Assembly: GCF_001428245.1 (NCBI RefSeq)
Contig: NZ_LMRV01000077.1
Location: 120,829 to 184,828 of the forward strand
Length of the DNA stretch: 64,000 nt
Direction of reading: 5' to 3'
Source of the DNA: Paenibacillus sp. Soil522
GTDB taxonomy: Bacteria > Bacillota > Bacilli > Paenibacillales > Paenibacillaceae
In this document: piece after piece, positions 16,106 to 25,382 of the stretch
How positions within the stretch are numbered: the stretch's first letter is position 1
How the letters are laid out: each line of letters opens with the position of its first letter
The notes under the pieces: model-generated
What the model was told of the DNA's origin: nothing
The model's input: the letters and a program-made list of their open reading frames with translations, nothing else
The model's database searches: none
Made by a program: the position numbers and the translations under genes

Positions 16106-17497
16106 ATGAAAAAGAAATGGATATCCGGTATGGCGGCTATGGTCCTGCTGACGGGTCTATTGGCGGGCTGCGGAAATGCTAACGATTCGAACGCAAAAGG
16201 CAATGCGAACCCGACTGCAAGCGGAAACGCGAACAGCAGCGCGGAGACGGTTAACCTGCGGCTGTATACGTACGGCACGGAGGAAGCGTACAACTGGAAA
16301 GCGACACTTGACGCCTACCATCAGGCCAATCCGAACGTTACCGTAGAGCTCGTACAGCTCAGCGAAAAGGGTGACACGCAGGAAGCGACGAAGAAGCTGG
16401 ACCTCGCCGCTGCATCCTCTGAGCAAATCGACGTGCTGATGTTCAGTGACGCAGCTGCCTATTCGCAGCGGGTTGCCCTTGGAATGGCGGCACCGCTCGA
16501 CGAATATATCGCCAAAGACGGCTATAAGGTCGAAGAGGATTATAAGGTCGACACACATTTGAACGAAAAAGTGTATGCGCTGCCAGGCAAGTTCAACCCT
16601 TGGTACGTACTGCTTAATAAAGAACATCTGGACGAGGCGGGACTGGCGGTTCCGACGGACTGGACATGGGACGAGTACGCGGATTACGCGAAAAAGCTTA
16701 CGAAGGGCGAAGGAGCGACCAAGCGTTACGGCACCTACTTCCATGGACCGCAAAACGGCGGTTGGATGGAATTCCTGAAGCTGAAGCTGGAGAACCAGCC
16801 GCAAAACTCTGAATTCCTGAAGGCGGACGGAACGTCTAACTTGGACGATCCAAACTTCAAAGCGACGCTCGAGCTTCGCGTACGTATGGAGAAAGAGGAT
16901 AAATCCTCGGTGCCTTACTCAGACATGATTTCGCAAAAGCTGGCTTACCGCAATCAGTTTTTCAATCAATCCGTCAGCATGCTGACAATAGGTTCTTGGA
17001 TGAATACGGAGATAGGCGGAACGGATAAGGTGCCGTTAACGTTCCATGTCGCCGTCGCGCCATTCCCGAAAAACAACCCGGGCGACGAAACAGGCTTGAC
17101 GCCGGTAACGACTGACTATGTGGCCGTATCGGAGAACTCCAAGCACAAGGACGAAGCCTACAAATTCGTACGCTGGTATACAACGGAAGGTCAAGTTGTG
17201 CAAGGCAAGAACATCCCGGCTTGGAACGGCGTGAAGAGCGAGCAGGTAACGAGCATCATCGATACGATTCTTAGCGGTACCAAAAATCCGGAGCTCGTAG
17301 ATAAAACAACGCTCGTCAATACGCTGGTCAATTCCAAAGCGTCTCAAATTATCGCTCCGGCTTCGTATCAAGCCGAAGTTTATAAAGCAATCAACGAAGA
17401 ATACGAGAAGCTCATTCTTGGCAATCAAGATATCGACGCGACCGTAGCGAACGCCCAAAAACGCGTGAATGAAATTATTTCCGCTAACAAAAAATAA
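16106..17497 (+). CDS. Extracellular sugar-binding lipoprotein of the ABC importer
   Basis: This 463-residue protein starts with a lipoprotein signal (MKKKWISGMAAMVLLTGLLAGC; lipobox LLAGC, Cys about residue 22), so it is anchored to the outer face of the membrane. A Ser/Asn/Gly-rich linker follows, then a family-1 solute-binding fold (NLRLYTYGTEEAYNWKATLD, LDLAAASSEQIDVLMFSDA, VYALPGKFNPWYVLLNKEHLDEAGLAVPTDWTW). It captures the oligosaccharide and hands it to the two permeases upstream. The 136-base gap upstream holds a TATAAT (16045-16050), so it may have an extra promoter, common for binding proteins needed in excess. GGGAGG precedes the start. Confidence 0.94.
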   Translation: MKKKWISGMAAMVLLTGLLAGCGNANDSNAKGNANPTASGNANSSAETVNLRLYTYGTEEAYNWKATLDAYHQANPNVTVELVQLSEKGDTQEATKKLDLAAASSEQIDVLMFSDAAAYSQRVALGMAAPLDEYIAKDGYKVEEDYKVDTHLNEKVYALPGKFNPWYVLLNKEHLDEAGLAVPTDWTWDEYADYAKKLTKGEGATKRYGTYFHGPQNGGWMEFLKLKLENQPQNSEFLKADGTSNLDDPNFKATLELRVRMEKEDKSSVPYSDMISQKLAYRNQFFNQSVSMLTIGSWMNTEIGGTDKVPLTFHVAVAPFPKNNPGDETGLTPVTTDYVAVSENSKHKDEAYKFVRWYTTEGQVVQGKNIPAWNGVKSEQVTSIIDTILSGTKNPELVDKTTLVNTLVNSKASQIIAPASYQAEVYKAINEEYEKLILGNQDIDATVANAQKRVNEIISANKK

Positions 17498-17519
17498 TAA
17501 GGTATAATCATGGCCTATA

Positions 17520-17547
17520 GGGGACGGAAAATGCGTCCCCCTTTTTT
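17520..17547 (+). terminator. Terminator or attenuator after the binding protein
   Basis: GGGGACG (17520-17526) pairs with CGTCCCC (17534-17540), followed by C and T6. It lies in the 70-base gap between the binding-protein gene and the sensor kinase, and probably lowers expression of the regulators relative to the importer. Confidence 0.8.
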
Positions 17548-17567
17548 CTATTATAGGGGGACTAGAA

Positions 17568-19400
17568 ATGTATCGTCGTTTGCTTCGCTCATCCAATTTC
17601 CGTTCGGTTCGCGCCAAACTATCAGCAGCATCCATATTTTGCATATTGGTACCGGCCGTTCTGACTATGCTGATCTATAATTCGTTGACCCGGGAAGCCG
17701 TCGAGCAGCAAGCAATGGCGAATGCAACCGACGCAATGAAGCAAGTGAACGGCTCCGTCAACAACCTGCTTCAAGGCATGCTCAACCTCTCGAATTATAT
17801 TCAAGTAAATACGGACATGATCGCTTATTTCAAACAAATCGTGAACGGGCAGCCGATTGACAATTACAGTCAATTTATGGCGACTAACCGCATTATGCAG
17901 CAGCTCGAGTCGTTGACTTATATCGGAGAGAAAAGCTATATCACCATCATATTGACGAACGGCACGACGTTTACCAATTATTCGAAAGACGAATTCGATC
18001 CGCTGCTCTTCCTGAAGGAACCCTGGTTCAAAAATCTTCAGGAGCTGGCCGGTCTGCAGTCGTATTGGATAGAGACGACTCCTACCGTATTTCCCTATGA
18101 CAAAGTCGATAGTCCTTATCAAATTTCGGTGGCGCGCACGCTGAGATTCGACAGCTCCAAGATTTACGGTTACGTTATCGTCACGATGATGGAAAGCAAA
18201 GTGAGCCGAATATTCGACGGCCTGACCGGCAGTCAAGACGTGAAGCTCGTTGACGGAACCGGCCGGATTATCTCTTCTCCGCATAAGGATCAAATCAATC
18301 AGCCGTTCCTTTATAGCCGGCAGGTGCTTGAGAATGGGATGAATACCAGGTCAGAGATCGTTGAGGACGGCGATAAGAAAATATTGCTTACGACGGCGAA
18401 CCTTTCGTTCAATGACTGGAATCTGGTGACAACGCAGCCGTATCAGGATGCCATTGTGAACATTAGCTCCATCTTTAATCGCGTGTTCTTGTTTCAGATC
18501 ATTTCCTTTTGTATCTTTCTCCTGTTGCTGCTTATGCTGATGAGAACGTTCACCAAGCCGCTCATTCGTTTGGGGAAGGTAGCCGCAAGCGTTCAGCGGG
18601 GAAATCTGGAGGTGCGCTCCGGCGTGCGCGGAGGGGATGAAATCGGGCGATTAGGCTTCTTGTTCGACCAGATGCTTGATCGAATCAAGGATATGCTCGC
18701 CGAGGTTTCGCGGACGCAGGCCCGCAAGCGCAAGGCGGAGCTCGCCATGCTGCAAGCGCAGATTAATCCGCATTTTCTGTTCAACGTTCTCAATTCGATT
18801 CGTATGAAGGTCATGCGCGGCGGAGATCAGGACAGCGCAAAGATGATCGCCTCTTTATCGAAGCTGCTGCGTATGACGATCAGCCGCGAAGAAGATGCGA
18901 TAACGCTTCATGAGGAAATCGAGCTCCTTACGCATTACGTGGAATTAATGAATCTTAGGCAGAAGGAAGAGGTGCGGCTGATCATCGACGTGGCCGTTTC
19001 GGCTTTTCATGTGGAAGTGCCGCGATTCATTCTTCAACCGCTCGTGGAGAACGCGTTGATTCATGGCTTAAACCGGAGCGCGGGCATGATTCGGATCGCA
19101 ACAGACATGACGGAAAATAAGCGGTTCATGGAATTGTCGGTAGAAGATGACGGCAACGGGATGGAGCCGGATGAGCTTGAACGGTTAAGAGGGCGCTTGT
19201 CGACGGCTGCGTTCGATACTGCGTCTGAGAAGGATCATGCGTCATCTGGAGTATCCGGCATCGGAGTGGCCAATGTCGCCGAGCGCATGCGGATCATGTT
19301 CGGGGATGCATTCCGCATGACAATCGACAGCGAACCGGGAAAAGGGACCCGGTTTTCTATGCAAATTCCTATTCGAGAAGAGAGTGGTTCCCATGTATAA
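17568..19400 (+). CDS. Membrane sensor histidine kinase (YesM type)
   Basis: The 610-residue kinase has an N-terminal membrane helix (about residues 22-42), a roughly 260-residue extracellular sensing region of Cache type, a second helix VFLFQIISFCIFLLLLLML (about 305-323), a HAMP segment (FTKPLIRLGKVAASVQRGNLEVRSG), then the His_kinase domain. The phospho-acceptor is His402 in QINPHFLFNVLNSIRMK; the N box is LVENALIHGLNRS and the G box GIGVANVAERM. YesM-type kinases sense extracellular sugars or loaded binding proteins and phosphorylate YesN-type regulators. Its 3' end overlaps the regulator gene by 8 bases, so the two are translationally coupled. The likely signal is the sugar imported by the adjacent transporter. 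Confidence 0.93.
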   Translation: MYRRLLRSSNFRSVRAKLSAASIFCILVPAVLTMLIYNSLTREAVEQQAMANATDAMKQVNGSVNNLLQGMLNLSNYIQVNTDMIAYFKQIVNGQPIDNYSQFMATNRIMQQLESLTYIGEKSYITIILTNGTTFTNYSKDEFDPLLFLKEPWFKNLQELAGLQSYWIETTPTVFPYDKVDSPYQISVARTLRFDSSKIYGYVIVTMMESKVSRIFDGLTGSQDVKLVDGTGRIISSPHKDQINQPFLYSRQVLENGMNTRSEIVEDGDKKILLTTANLSFNDWNLVTTQPYQDAIVNISSIFNRVFLFQIISFCIFLLLLLMLMRTFTKPLIRLGKVAASVQRGNLEVRSGVRGGDEIGRLGFLFDQMLDRIKDMLAEVSRTQARKRKAELAMLQAQINPHFLFNVLNSIRMKVMRGGDQDSAKMIASLSKLLRMTISREEDAITLHEEIELLTHYVELMNLRQKEEVRLIIDVAVSAFHVEVPRFILQPLVENALIHGLNRSAGMIRIATDMTENKRFMELSVEDDGNGMEPDELERLRGRLSTAAFDTASEKDHASSGVSGIGVANVAERMRIMFGDAFRMTIDSEPGKGTRFSMQIPIREESGSHV

Positions 19401-20994
19401 AGTAATGCTCGTTGATGATGACTATCCGGTTCTTGAGCTGCTGTCCGAGGTGGTCGATTGGGAAGCCCGCGGCCTTGTGCTGTGCGGCAAGCACGAGAAC
19501 GGGGCGCTTGCATGGGAGCATGCGCAGGATGAGCCTCCCGATATTCTTGTAACCGATATCGGAATGCCCAAGATGGACGGGCTTGAGCTTGCTTCCCGAA
19601 TGAAGGGGCTGAACCCTTCGGTCCGGATCGCGATATTGTCATGCCACAGCGAGTTTCAATATGTCCAGCAGGCCATGCGTCTGAATGTAGAGGATTATTT
19701 GCTGAAGGATCAGCTTAATCCGGATGACTTGATCCTGCTGCTCGACAAGTTTAAGGCCGGCCTCGACGGGGAGCGGCAGATGCGCCAAGAGCAGATTCAG
19801 ATGAAGCATCTGGTGAATGAAACACGCGGGCTGCGCAAGGAAAAGACGTTTCGCAATTTCATCCAGCAGCCGCTCATTTCCCCGGGGCAATGGCAGCGGG
19901 AAATCGGCTCTTATGGTTTGCTGGGCGCGGGAGAGCATTGTCTGCCCGTCATTGGTTATATCGAGAATTACGGCGTCATTAAGAACCGTTTCGACTCCGA
20001 TCAGACGCTGCATTTTGCGCTTAGCAACGTCATGGAGGAAATATGCGGAACGTTTCCGCTTCATACCGTCCACATCGGGTACAGCAATCGCCAATCCCTG
20101 CTGATGTTCGGGTACAAGCCGGGAATCAAAACGAATGTTCATGACCAGGTCAATGATAGCTTGCGCAGCATTCAGCATACGCTGGCCAAGGTGCTGAAGA
20201 TCCGTATGGCGTTCCTGACCGGCCTTGGCTGCGGGAGTCTGGAGTCGCTTAAGCAAATGTTGAGCGGCTTGACCTCATCGGAGGAACAACGTTTTTATTT
20301 ATCCGAAGGAGAAATCGCCAAGTGGCGGCCGGATGTCACGCAGTCAAAGGGGCTGTTCGAGTTCTATGATCAAGCGGGCGCGGAGATCAGGGAAGCGCTT
20401 ATCGCGAAGGACGAGGCGAAAATAGTGGCGATCGCCGGCCGGTGGGAGGCGCTCATTCGCGAGGCCCGGTATCCCTCTGAGGAAGTAAGGGATTGGGTGT
20501 TAAAGCTGCTGATCGATTTGAGGCTTAAGCTGCATGCGCTGCTGTATACGTCATCCACGTCTTCGGCAGAGTCGCTTCATAAAGAAATCGTTCACTTCGA
20601 TTCGCAGCGGGGCTTGTTTCAATGGCTTAAAGCGCATTTGCAATCTTACGTCGCCGTAAGGGAAGAGGGTACTCCCATGAGCAAGCGGCGCGAGGTGACG
20701 GAAGCCTACAAATTCGTATCCTTGAATATCGGAAGGCGGATAACGCTGGAAGAAGTGTCGGCGCAGCTGCATATGAACCCTAGCTATTTCAGCCGTTTCT
20801 TCAAGAAAGAAACCGGTCAGACGTTCATCGAATACGTCACATGCAAGAAGATCGAACGCGCCAAGGAGCTGCTCGACCAGACGAACCATTCCGTCAATGA
20901 AATATGCGAGATGCTGGGCTATGATAATCAAAGCTATTTCATTAAAACCTTTAAGACGCAGGTAGGGGCTACGCCGACCGAATACCGCGGATAG
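19393..20994 (+). CDS. Response regulator with AraC-type DNA-binding domain (YesN type)
   Basis: The 534-residue protein begins with a receiver domain: MYKVMLVDDDYPVLELL, phosphorylated Asp55 in VTDIGMPKMDG, and the conserved Ser/Lys region (VEDYLLKDQL). A long central region of about 300 residues follows, and the last 100 residues are a double helix-turn-helix of AraC type (ITLEEVSAQLHMNPSYFSRF and NEICEMLGYDNQSYFIKTF). ATG 19393 is used because the conserved MYKVMLVDDD starts there; the in-frame GTG at 19384 would add three residues. It very likely activates the importer upstream and the DUF2264 gene downstream on kinase signalling. Confidence 0.94.
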   Translation: MYKVMLVDDDYPVLELLSEVVDWEARGLVLCGKHENGALAWEHAQDEPPDILVTDIGMPKMDGLELASRMKGLNPSVRIAILSCHSEFQYVQQAMRLNVEDYLLKDQLNPDDLILLLDKFKAGLDGERQMRQEQIQMKHLVNETRGLRKEKTFRNFIQQPLISPGQWQREIGSYGLLGAGEHCLPVIGYIENYGVIKNRFDSDQTLHFALSNVMEEICGTFPLHTVHIGYSNRQSLLMFGYKPGIKTNVHDQVNDSLRSIQHTLAKVLKIRMAFLTGLGCGSLESLKQMLSGLTSSEEQRFYLSEGEIAKWRPDVTQSKGLFEFYDQAGAEIREALIAKDEAKIVAIAGRWEALIREARYPSEEVRDWVLKLLIDLRLKLHALLYTSSTSSAESLHKEIVHFDSQRGLFQWLKAHLQSYVAVREEGTPMSKRREVTEAYKFVSLNIGRRITLEEVSAQLHMNPSYFSRFFKKETGQTFIEYVTCKKIERAKELLDQTNHSVNEICEMLGYDNQSYFIKTFKTQVGATPTEYRG

Positions 20995-21066
20995 CAGGGC
21001 GCCTCGGACCGGTACTTAAAACGATATAGAGGATTACAAAATGAATAGATTGGTGGAATCAAGAAG

Positions 21067-22956
21067 ATGACTGTACATTTTTCCGGTCCGGTTCAAACGG
21101 GGCATCGGCATCCCATGGGAATCGCACATGCAATCGCATCGAATCCGCTCCGCAGCAAAGCTGATTTGGAGCTGGCCTTTCATCAGCTGGCGAAGCCGCT
21201 GATCCCCTATTATTCAAGCGGCGGCGCACGTCTCGCGCTTGGCGTTACCGGAGCGGGCTATGCGCCCGAGGTTGCGCAAATGGAAGGATTCTCGCGCGTG
21301 ATGTGGGGAGTGGTTCCGCTTATAGCGGGAGGCAGCATCGACGAAGAGCTGCTGCAGCTATGCTTAAAAGGGATTGCGAACGGGACGGATCCAGGGCATG
21401 AGGAGTACTGGGGGAAGGCAGCCGACTACGATCAGCGGCTTGTGGAAATGGCGGCACTGGGTTTTGCCTTGTCCATTGTCCCGGAGCGGATTTGGTTGCC
21501 GCTTAGCCCTAAAGCACGGCAGAACTTTTATAATTGGCTGAGCCAAATCAACGAGCATCCCGTGTACGACTGCAACTGGCTGTTCTTTCATGTATTGGTC
21601 AACACGGGATTTAATAAGCTTGGACTTCCTTTCGACAAGGAGCAAATGGAAAAGAATTTGCAGCGAATCGAACAGTTCTACTTGGAGGAGGGCTGGTATG
21701 CGGACGGGGCCGGCGGACACAGCGACTACTACGTGCCGTTCGCTATTCAATATTACGGTCTTTTGTATGCCAAGCTGATGAGCGAAGAGGATCCGGAGCG
21801 GGCAGCCCGGTTCAAAAAACGTGCCGGCCAATTCGCTGAGCAGTTTATCAGCTGGTTCGCCGAAGACGGCAGCGCCATTCCTTACGGCCGAAGCCTTACG
21901 TACCGCTTCTCCCAGGGCGCATTTTGGGGAGCGTTAGCTTTTGCAGATGTAGAGCCCTTCTCCCCGGGTGTGCTTAAGGGATTGTTTTTGCGGCATCTTC
22001 GCTGGTGGTTTAAGCAGCCGATCTTCACAAACGACGGCGTCATGACGATCGGCTATACGTATCCTAACCTAATCATGGCGGAAAACTATAATGCGCCGGG
22101 CTCGGTGTATTGGGCGATGAAGGCGTTTTTGCCGCTCGCTCTGCAGGAAGACCATCCTTTCTGGGCGGCAGAGGAACTGCCGCTGCCGGAACTGCCAGGC
22201 CTGTCGGTTCAGAAAGCCCCCCACATGGTGATATGCCGGCAGCCCGAATCGGGACATATCGCGGCATTTAATTCCGGGCATTTGACAACGAATGAACATA
22301 CGCATACATCGGCCAAATACGAAAAGTTCGTCTATTCCGCATCGTTCGGATTCAGCGTGCCGCGGGCGGAGTGGGGACTCTCGCAAGGAGCATTCGATTC
22401 GATGCTCGCCCTGAGCGAGGGCGACAATCTTTACCGGGTAAGGCGGCGTAACGAGGAGACCTCGATCAGCGGGGATTTGCTAGCAGCAAGATGGAAGCCT
22501 TGGCAGGACGTGGAGGTTACTACGTATATTTTGGCAGGCTTGCCTTGGCATCTTCGGATTCACCGTATAGAGACGGCCAGGGAACTTGAAGCGGCCGAAG
22601 GCGGATTCGCGCTGCCGCTTGATCAATCGCTTACGGTGATCGAGCAAGAGGGAGCGGTCGCTGCCCGGAGCGGATTCGGCGTTTGCGGCATTGCCGGTAT
22701 TATGGGCTATGGACAGGCGGAGCTGCTTCGCGTTCAGTCCAATACCAATTTGATGCATGCAAGAACGGCCATTCCGACGCTGCGGGCGCAGCTGAAGCCG
22801 GGTGTGCATGTGCTCGTGTCCGCCGTTTATGGGGAGCCGGGAGCTTGCGAGAGCTTCTCGATTCAGGATTGGCAGAAGAAGTTTAAGATTACCGTTGAAG
22901 CGGACTGCCTGCGCCTGACGGGGCTGCCTGGTAACGAATTAATCGTTGAAATATAA
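21067..22956 (+). CDS. DUF2264 family protein, full length
   Basis: This 629-residue protein is a full-length DUF2264 member. The N-terminal helical domain (about residues 15-370) has YSSGGARLALGVTGAGYAPE, CNWLFFHVLVNTGFNKLG, EEGWYADGAGGHSDYYVPFA and the IPYGRSLTYRFSQGAFWGAL motif shared with the shorter protein at 2972. After HPFWAAEE (about 365) comes a beta-rich domain containing HMVICRQPESGHIAAFNSGH and an ASFGFSV segment. The two-domain build (helical toroid plus beta-sandwich) resembles polysaccharide lyases of the heparinase type, but family activity is not established. No signal peptide, so cytoplasmic. It is encoded 72 bases after the response regulator and probably processes the imported oligosaccharide. 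Confidence 0.9.
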   Translation: MTVHFSGPVQTGHRHPMGIAHAIASNPLRSKADLELAFHQLAKPLIPYYSSGGARLALGVTGAGYAPEVAQMEGFSRVMWGVVPLIAGGSIDEELLQLCLKGIANGTDPGHEEYWGKAADYDQRLVEMAALGFALSIVPERIWLPLSPKARQNFYNWLSQINEHPVYDCNWLFFHVLVNTGFNKLGLPFDKEQMEKNLQRIEQFYLEEGWYADGAGGHSDYYVPFAIQYYGLLYAKLMSEEDPERAARFKKRAGQFAEQFISWFAEDGSAIPYGRSLTYRFSQGAFWGALAFADVEPFSPGVLKGLFLRHLRWWFKQPIFTNDGVMTIGYTYPNLIMAENYNAPGSVYWAMKAFLPLALQEDHPFWAAEELPLPELPGLSVQKAPHMVICRQPESGHIAAFNSGHLTTNEHTHTSAKYEKFVYSASFGFSVPRAEWGLSQGAFDSMLALSEGDNLYRVRRRNEETSISGDLLAARWKPWQDVEVTTYILAGLPWHLRIHRIETARELEAAEGGFALPLDQSLTVIEQEGAVAARSGFGVCGIAGIMGYGQAELLRVQSNTNLMHARTAIPTLRAQLKPGVHVLVSAVYGEPGACESFSIQDWQKKFKITVEADCLRLTGLPGNELIVEI

Positions 22957-23060
22957 GCGGCATTATAGCAATCATATTGTGAGACAACTAAGAAAACGTT
23001 CTATTTAAGCATTAATAAGAACCTATAGAATCTCCCGAAATTGTAGAATTTTAAAAAATG

Positions 23061-23089
23061 AATGCTGCTGTTATTCGACAGCATTATTT
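23061..23089 (+). terminator. Weak stem-loop after the DUF2264 gene
   Basis: AATGCTG (23061-23067) pairs with CAGCATT (23079-23085), followed by ATTTG. It lies between the DUF2264 gene and the converging YitT remnant and may serve as a weak terminator for either. Confidence 0.35.
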
Positions 23090-23120
23090 GCGTTATTGTT
23101 GAACTATCATGTCGCGTTAA

Positions 23121-23750
23121 TTAGGATTTTGGATTTTGGGAAGTTACCAATTCAGAAAATCCTTGTCCAAATACCTCGGTAGCATCACAGACAATAATAA
23201 AAGAATGAGGGTCAATTTCTTGTATTATTGATTTTAGTTTATTTACTTTTAACGGATTAAGTACAGTCATTATAATTATTCTTTGTATATCCTCCAGACC
23301 CCGTTATTTTAGTCACTCCTCTATCTAATTGATGTAGAATGGATGTACTAATTCTATTCTCATATTCTAAGGAGGATATTATGTACGCTACCTTAGAACC
23401 CTTATTTTTGACTAGAATAAATTCCATTGTCATTCTGGTCACAAATGCCCCAACCAGTGCATACAATACTTTTTCTGGTGAAAAAACGAATCCTCCAGCA
23501 ATCATAACTGTTACATCCATAATTATAATCGACGTGCTATGTTTGATAGTCCTTTTTTTATTCAGAATTTGAGCAATTAATGTAAAACCACCCGTATTCC
23601 CTGCTGCACGAAAGACTACAGCTAAGCCAATCCCTGTACCTAAACCGCTATAGATTGCCGCCAGTAGCGCATCATATGTAAGTGGAGGTAAATCTTTTGT
23701 TAAATAGACGAAAATAGGCAGATCAAGCGCTACGATACCGAATGGTGCTC
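23121..23750 (-). pseudogene. Decayed YitT family membrane protein gene
   Basis: Reading the minus strand from about 23750 down gives consecutive pieces of a YitT-type protein (DUF161 plus DUF2179). They are a membrane part with VFRAAGNTGGFTLIAQIL and SIIIMDVTVMIAGGFVF, then the cytoplasmic domain with EFILVKNKGSKVAYIIS, HQLDRGVTKITGSGGYT, and in another frame IMTVLNPLKVNKLKSIIQEI and IIVCDATEVFGQGF, ending at a TAA whose complement is 23121-23123. The frame breaks after GGYT (about 23285), with several residues missing, and the first 80-100 residues of the family are absent. The family's role is unknown. It is inactive here. Confidence 0.85.
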
Positions 23751-23879
23751 TCGTTCTTTATTAGTTCAGAAGTTTTAAAGTAGTTTTAAGTTTGAATGCT
23801 GCAACGCAATAAAGCAAATATGCGTTAAACGATATGCTTGCAAGAAAAATTTCTAACTATACACTCAAACAAAATCAAA

Positions 23880-24155
23880 TGCGATGATGGAGAGAGTATG
23901 CGGATTGAGATTCTTAACAGGGACGGTGTGCCGACCGACTGAGAGCACCCGAATGGATCTGTTCGCCGAAGTTCACTCCGGAGCCGGTTGCTGAACGAAG
24001 CCGAGTTTCTGAGCTCGATAGGCATACCCGTATTTCTCTGCGTTAAAGAGACGAAAGTGAAAAATGGCGTCATGCCGTCTAGGCATGCTTCATTTCTAAT
24101 AAGGGTGGTACCACGGCTCCTCGTCCCTTGCGGAAAGGAGTCTTTTTGTTGTTCA
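23880..24155 (+). promoter_or_regulatory. T-box riboswitch controlling the DAHP synthase gene
   Basis: The conserved T-box sequence AAGGGTGGTACCACGG is present at 24101-24116, followed by a terminator hairpin GGCTCCT/AGGAGTC and T5 (about 24115-24155). The T-box bases overlap the left arm, so pairing with uncharged tRNA would favour the antiterminator. Stem I starts near 23885 (GATGGAGAGAGTATGCGG) and its 3' side is CCCGTATTTCTCT around 24030. The specifier is TTC (Phe) or TAT (Tyr); I cannot decide between these from hand folding. T-box leaders read aminoacylation of one tRNA and switch on amino-acid synthesis genes, which fits the aromatic pathway enzyme downstream. Confidence 0.92.
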
Positions 24156-24180
24156 AATACGATAACAAGGAGCGGTTTCA

Positions 24181-25251
24181 ATGAAAACACATAGCTTAGA
24201 GCAATTAAGAAACAAACTGAACATCATCAATCATAACCTTTTGGAGCTTTTGTCCGATCGGGCCCGGATCGTCCAAGAAATCGGAGATGTAAAGGAAAAG
24301 CAAGGCACGCCTAAATTCGATCCTGTTCGTGAGAAGGAAATGCTGGCCAAACTAGTTGCCGCAAATAAGGGCCCGTTCGACGATAAAACCATCCAATATC
24401 TATTTAAGCAAATTTTTCAAGCATCTCTGAATCTTCAGGAATCGGAGCATAAGAAACATTTACTGGTTAGCCGCAAAAAGCAGAAGGAAGATACTATTGT
24501 CCACATAGGCGACGTAGCTGTAGGAGGACCAAAGCCGTTAATGATCGCAGGCCCATGCTCGGTCGAAAGCTATGAGCAGGTCCGGCTCGTGGCTAAGGCG
24601 TTAAAGGAAGCTGGCATTCCCGTTATGCGCGGAGGCGCGTTCAAACCAAGGACATCGCCGTATGATTTCCAGGGACTCGGATTCGAAGGCCTGAAAATAT
24701 TGAAGGAGGCAGCGGACGAATTTGGCCTGAAGACGATTAGCGAAATCGTAGACCCAAGACATATTGAGCTTGCTTCTGAATATATAGACGTTATTCAGAT
24801 CGGAGCTCGCAATATGCAAAATTTTGAATTGCTAAAAGCGGCAGGCGAGGCTCAGATTCCAATCCTCCTGAAGCGAGGACTGGCAGCCACGATTGATGAG
24901 TTTTTGCATGCGGCAGAATATATCGTTTCCCGTGGCAACACCCAGGTTATGCTGATCGAGCGTGGAATCCGCACTTATGAGAAGGCGACACGTAACACAC
25001 TAGATATCTCTGCGGTGCCAATTCTTAAGCAGGAAAGTCATTTACCTGTCCTCGTGGATGTAACCCATTCTACAGGGCGAAAAGACATACTTGCTCCTTG
25101 TGCAAAAGCGGCTCTCGCAGCTGGTGCTGATGGTATAATGGTAGAGGTACATCCAGATCCTGCTACGGCTTTATCCGATGCTGCACAGCAGCTTAACATT
25201 GATGAATTTAATCTTTTCTATGCCAGCGTTAAGGAATCTGGATTGCTGTAG
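24181..25251 (+). CDS. aroA: Bifunctional chorismate mutase / DAHP synthase
   Basis: The 356-residue enzyme has an N-terminal AroQ-type chorismate mutase domain (about residues 4-85: LEQLRNKLNIINHNLLELLSDRARIVQEIG, with the catalytic Arg and Lys positions) fused to a type I-beta DAHP synthase (about 105-350: MIAGPCSVES, GGAFKPRTSPYDFQGLG, IQIGARNMQNFELL, LLKRGLAATIDEF, VLVDVTHSTGR, MVEVHPDP). It condenses phosphoenolpyruvate with erythrose 4-phosphate in the first step of aromatic synthesis; the mutase domain gives feedback control by chorismate or prephenate. The symbol follows B. subtilis usage, where aroA is this fusion and not EPSP synthase. Expression is controlled by the T-box just upstream. 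Confidence 0.96.
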   Translation: MKTHSLEQLRNKLNIINHNLLELLSDRARIVQEIGDVKEKQGTPKFDPVREKEMLAKLVAANKGPFDDKTIQYLFKQIFQASLNLQESEHKKHLLVSRKKQKEDTIVHIGDVAVGGPKPLMIAGPCSVESYEQVRLVAKALKEAGIPVMRGGAFKPRTSPYDFQGLGFEGLKILKEAADEFGLKTISEIVDPRHIELASEYIDVIQIGARNMQNFELLKAAGEAQIPILLKRGLAATIDEFLHAAEYIVSRGNTQVMLIERGIRTYEKATRNTLDISAVPILKQESHLPVLVDVTHSTGRKDILAPCAKAALAAGADGIMVEVHPDPATALSDAAQQLNIDEFNLFYASVKESGLL

Positions 25252-25327
25252 ACCGATATAGGAAAAAGTTGTTGCTTAATCTTGTTTCTCTGCTTAATTC
25301 TCATCGAACTCATCTATAATGATCTGG

Positions 25328-25382
25328 AAGCTCCCTGATCTGGCCGCTTGACCGGCAGACATGACAGGGAGCTTTATTTTTT
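25328..25382 (+). terminator. Terminator of the DAHP synthase gene
   Basis: AAGCTCCCTG (25328-25337) pairs with CAGGGAGCTT (25365-25374), with a smaller GCCG/CGGC hairpin inside the loop, followed by TATTTTTTT. Confidence 0.9.
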
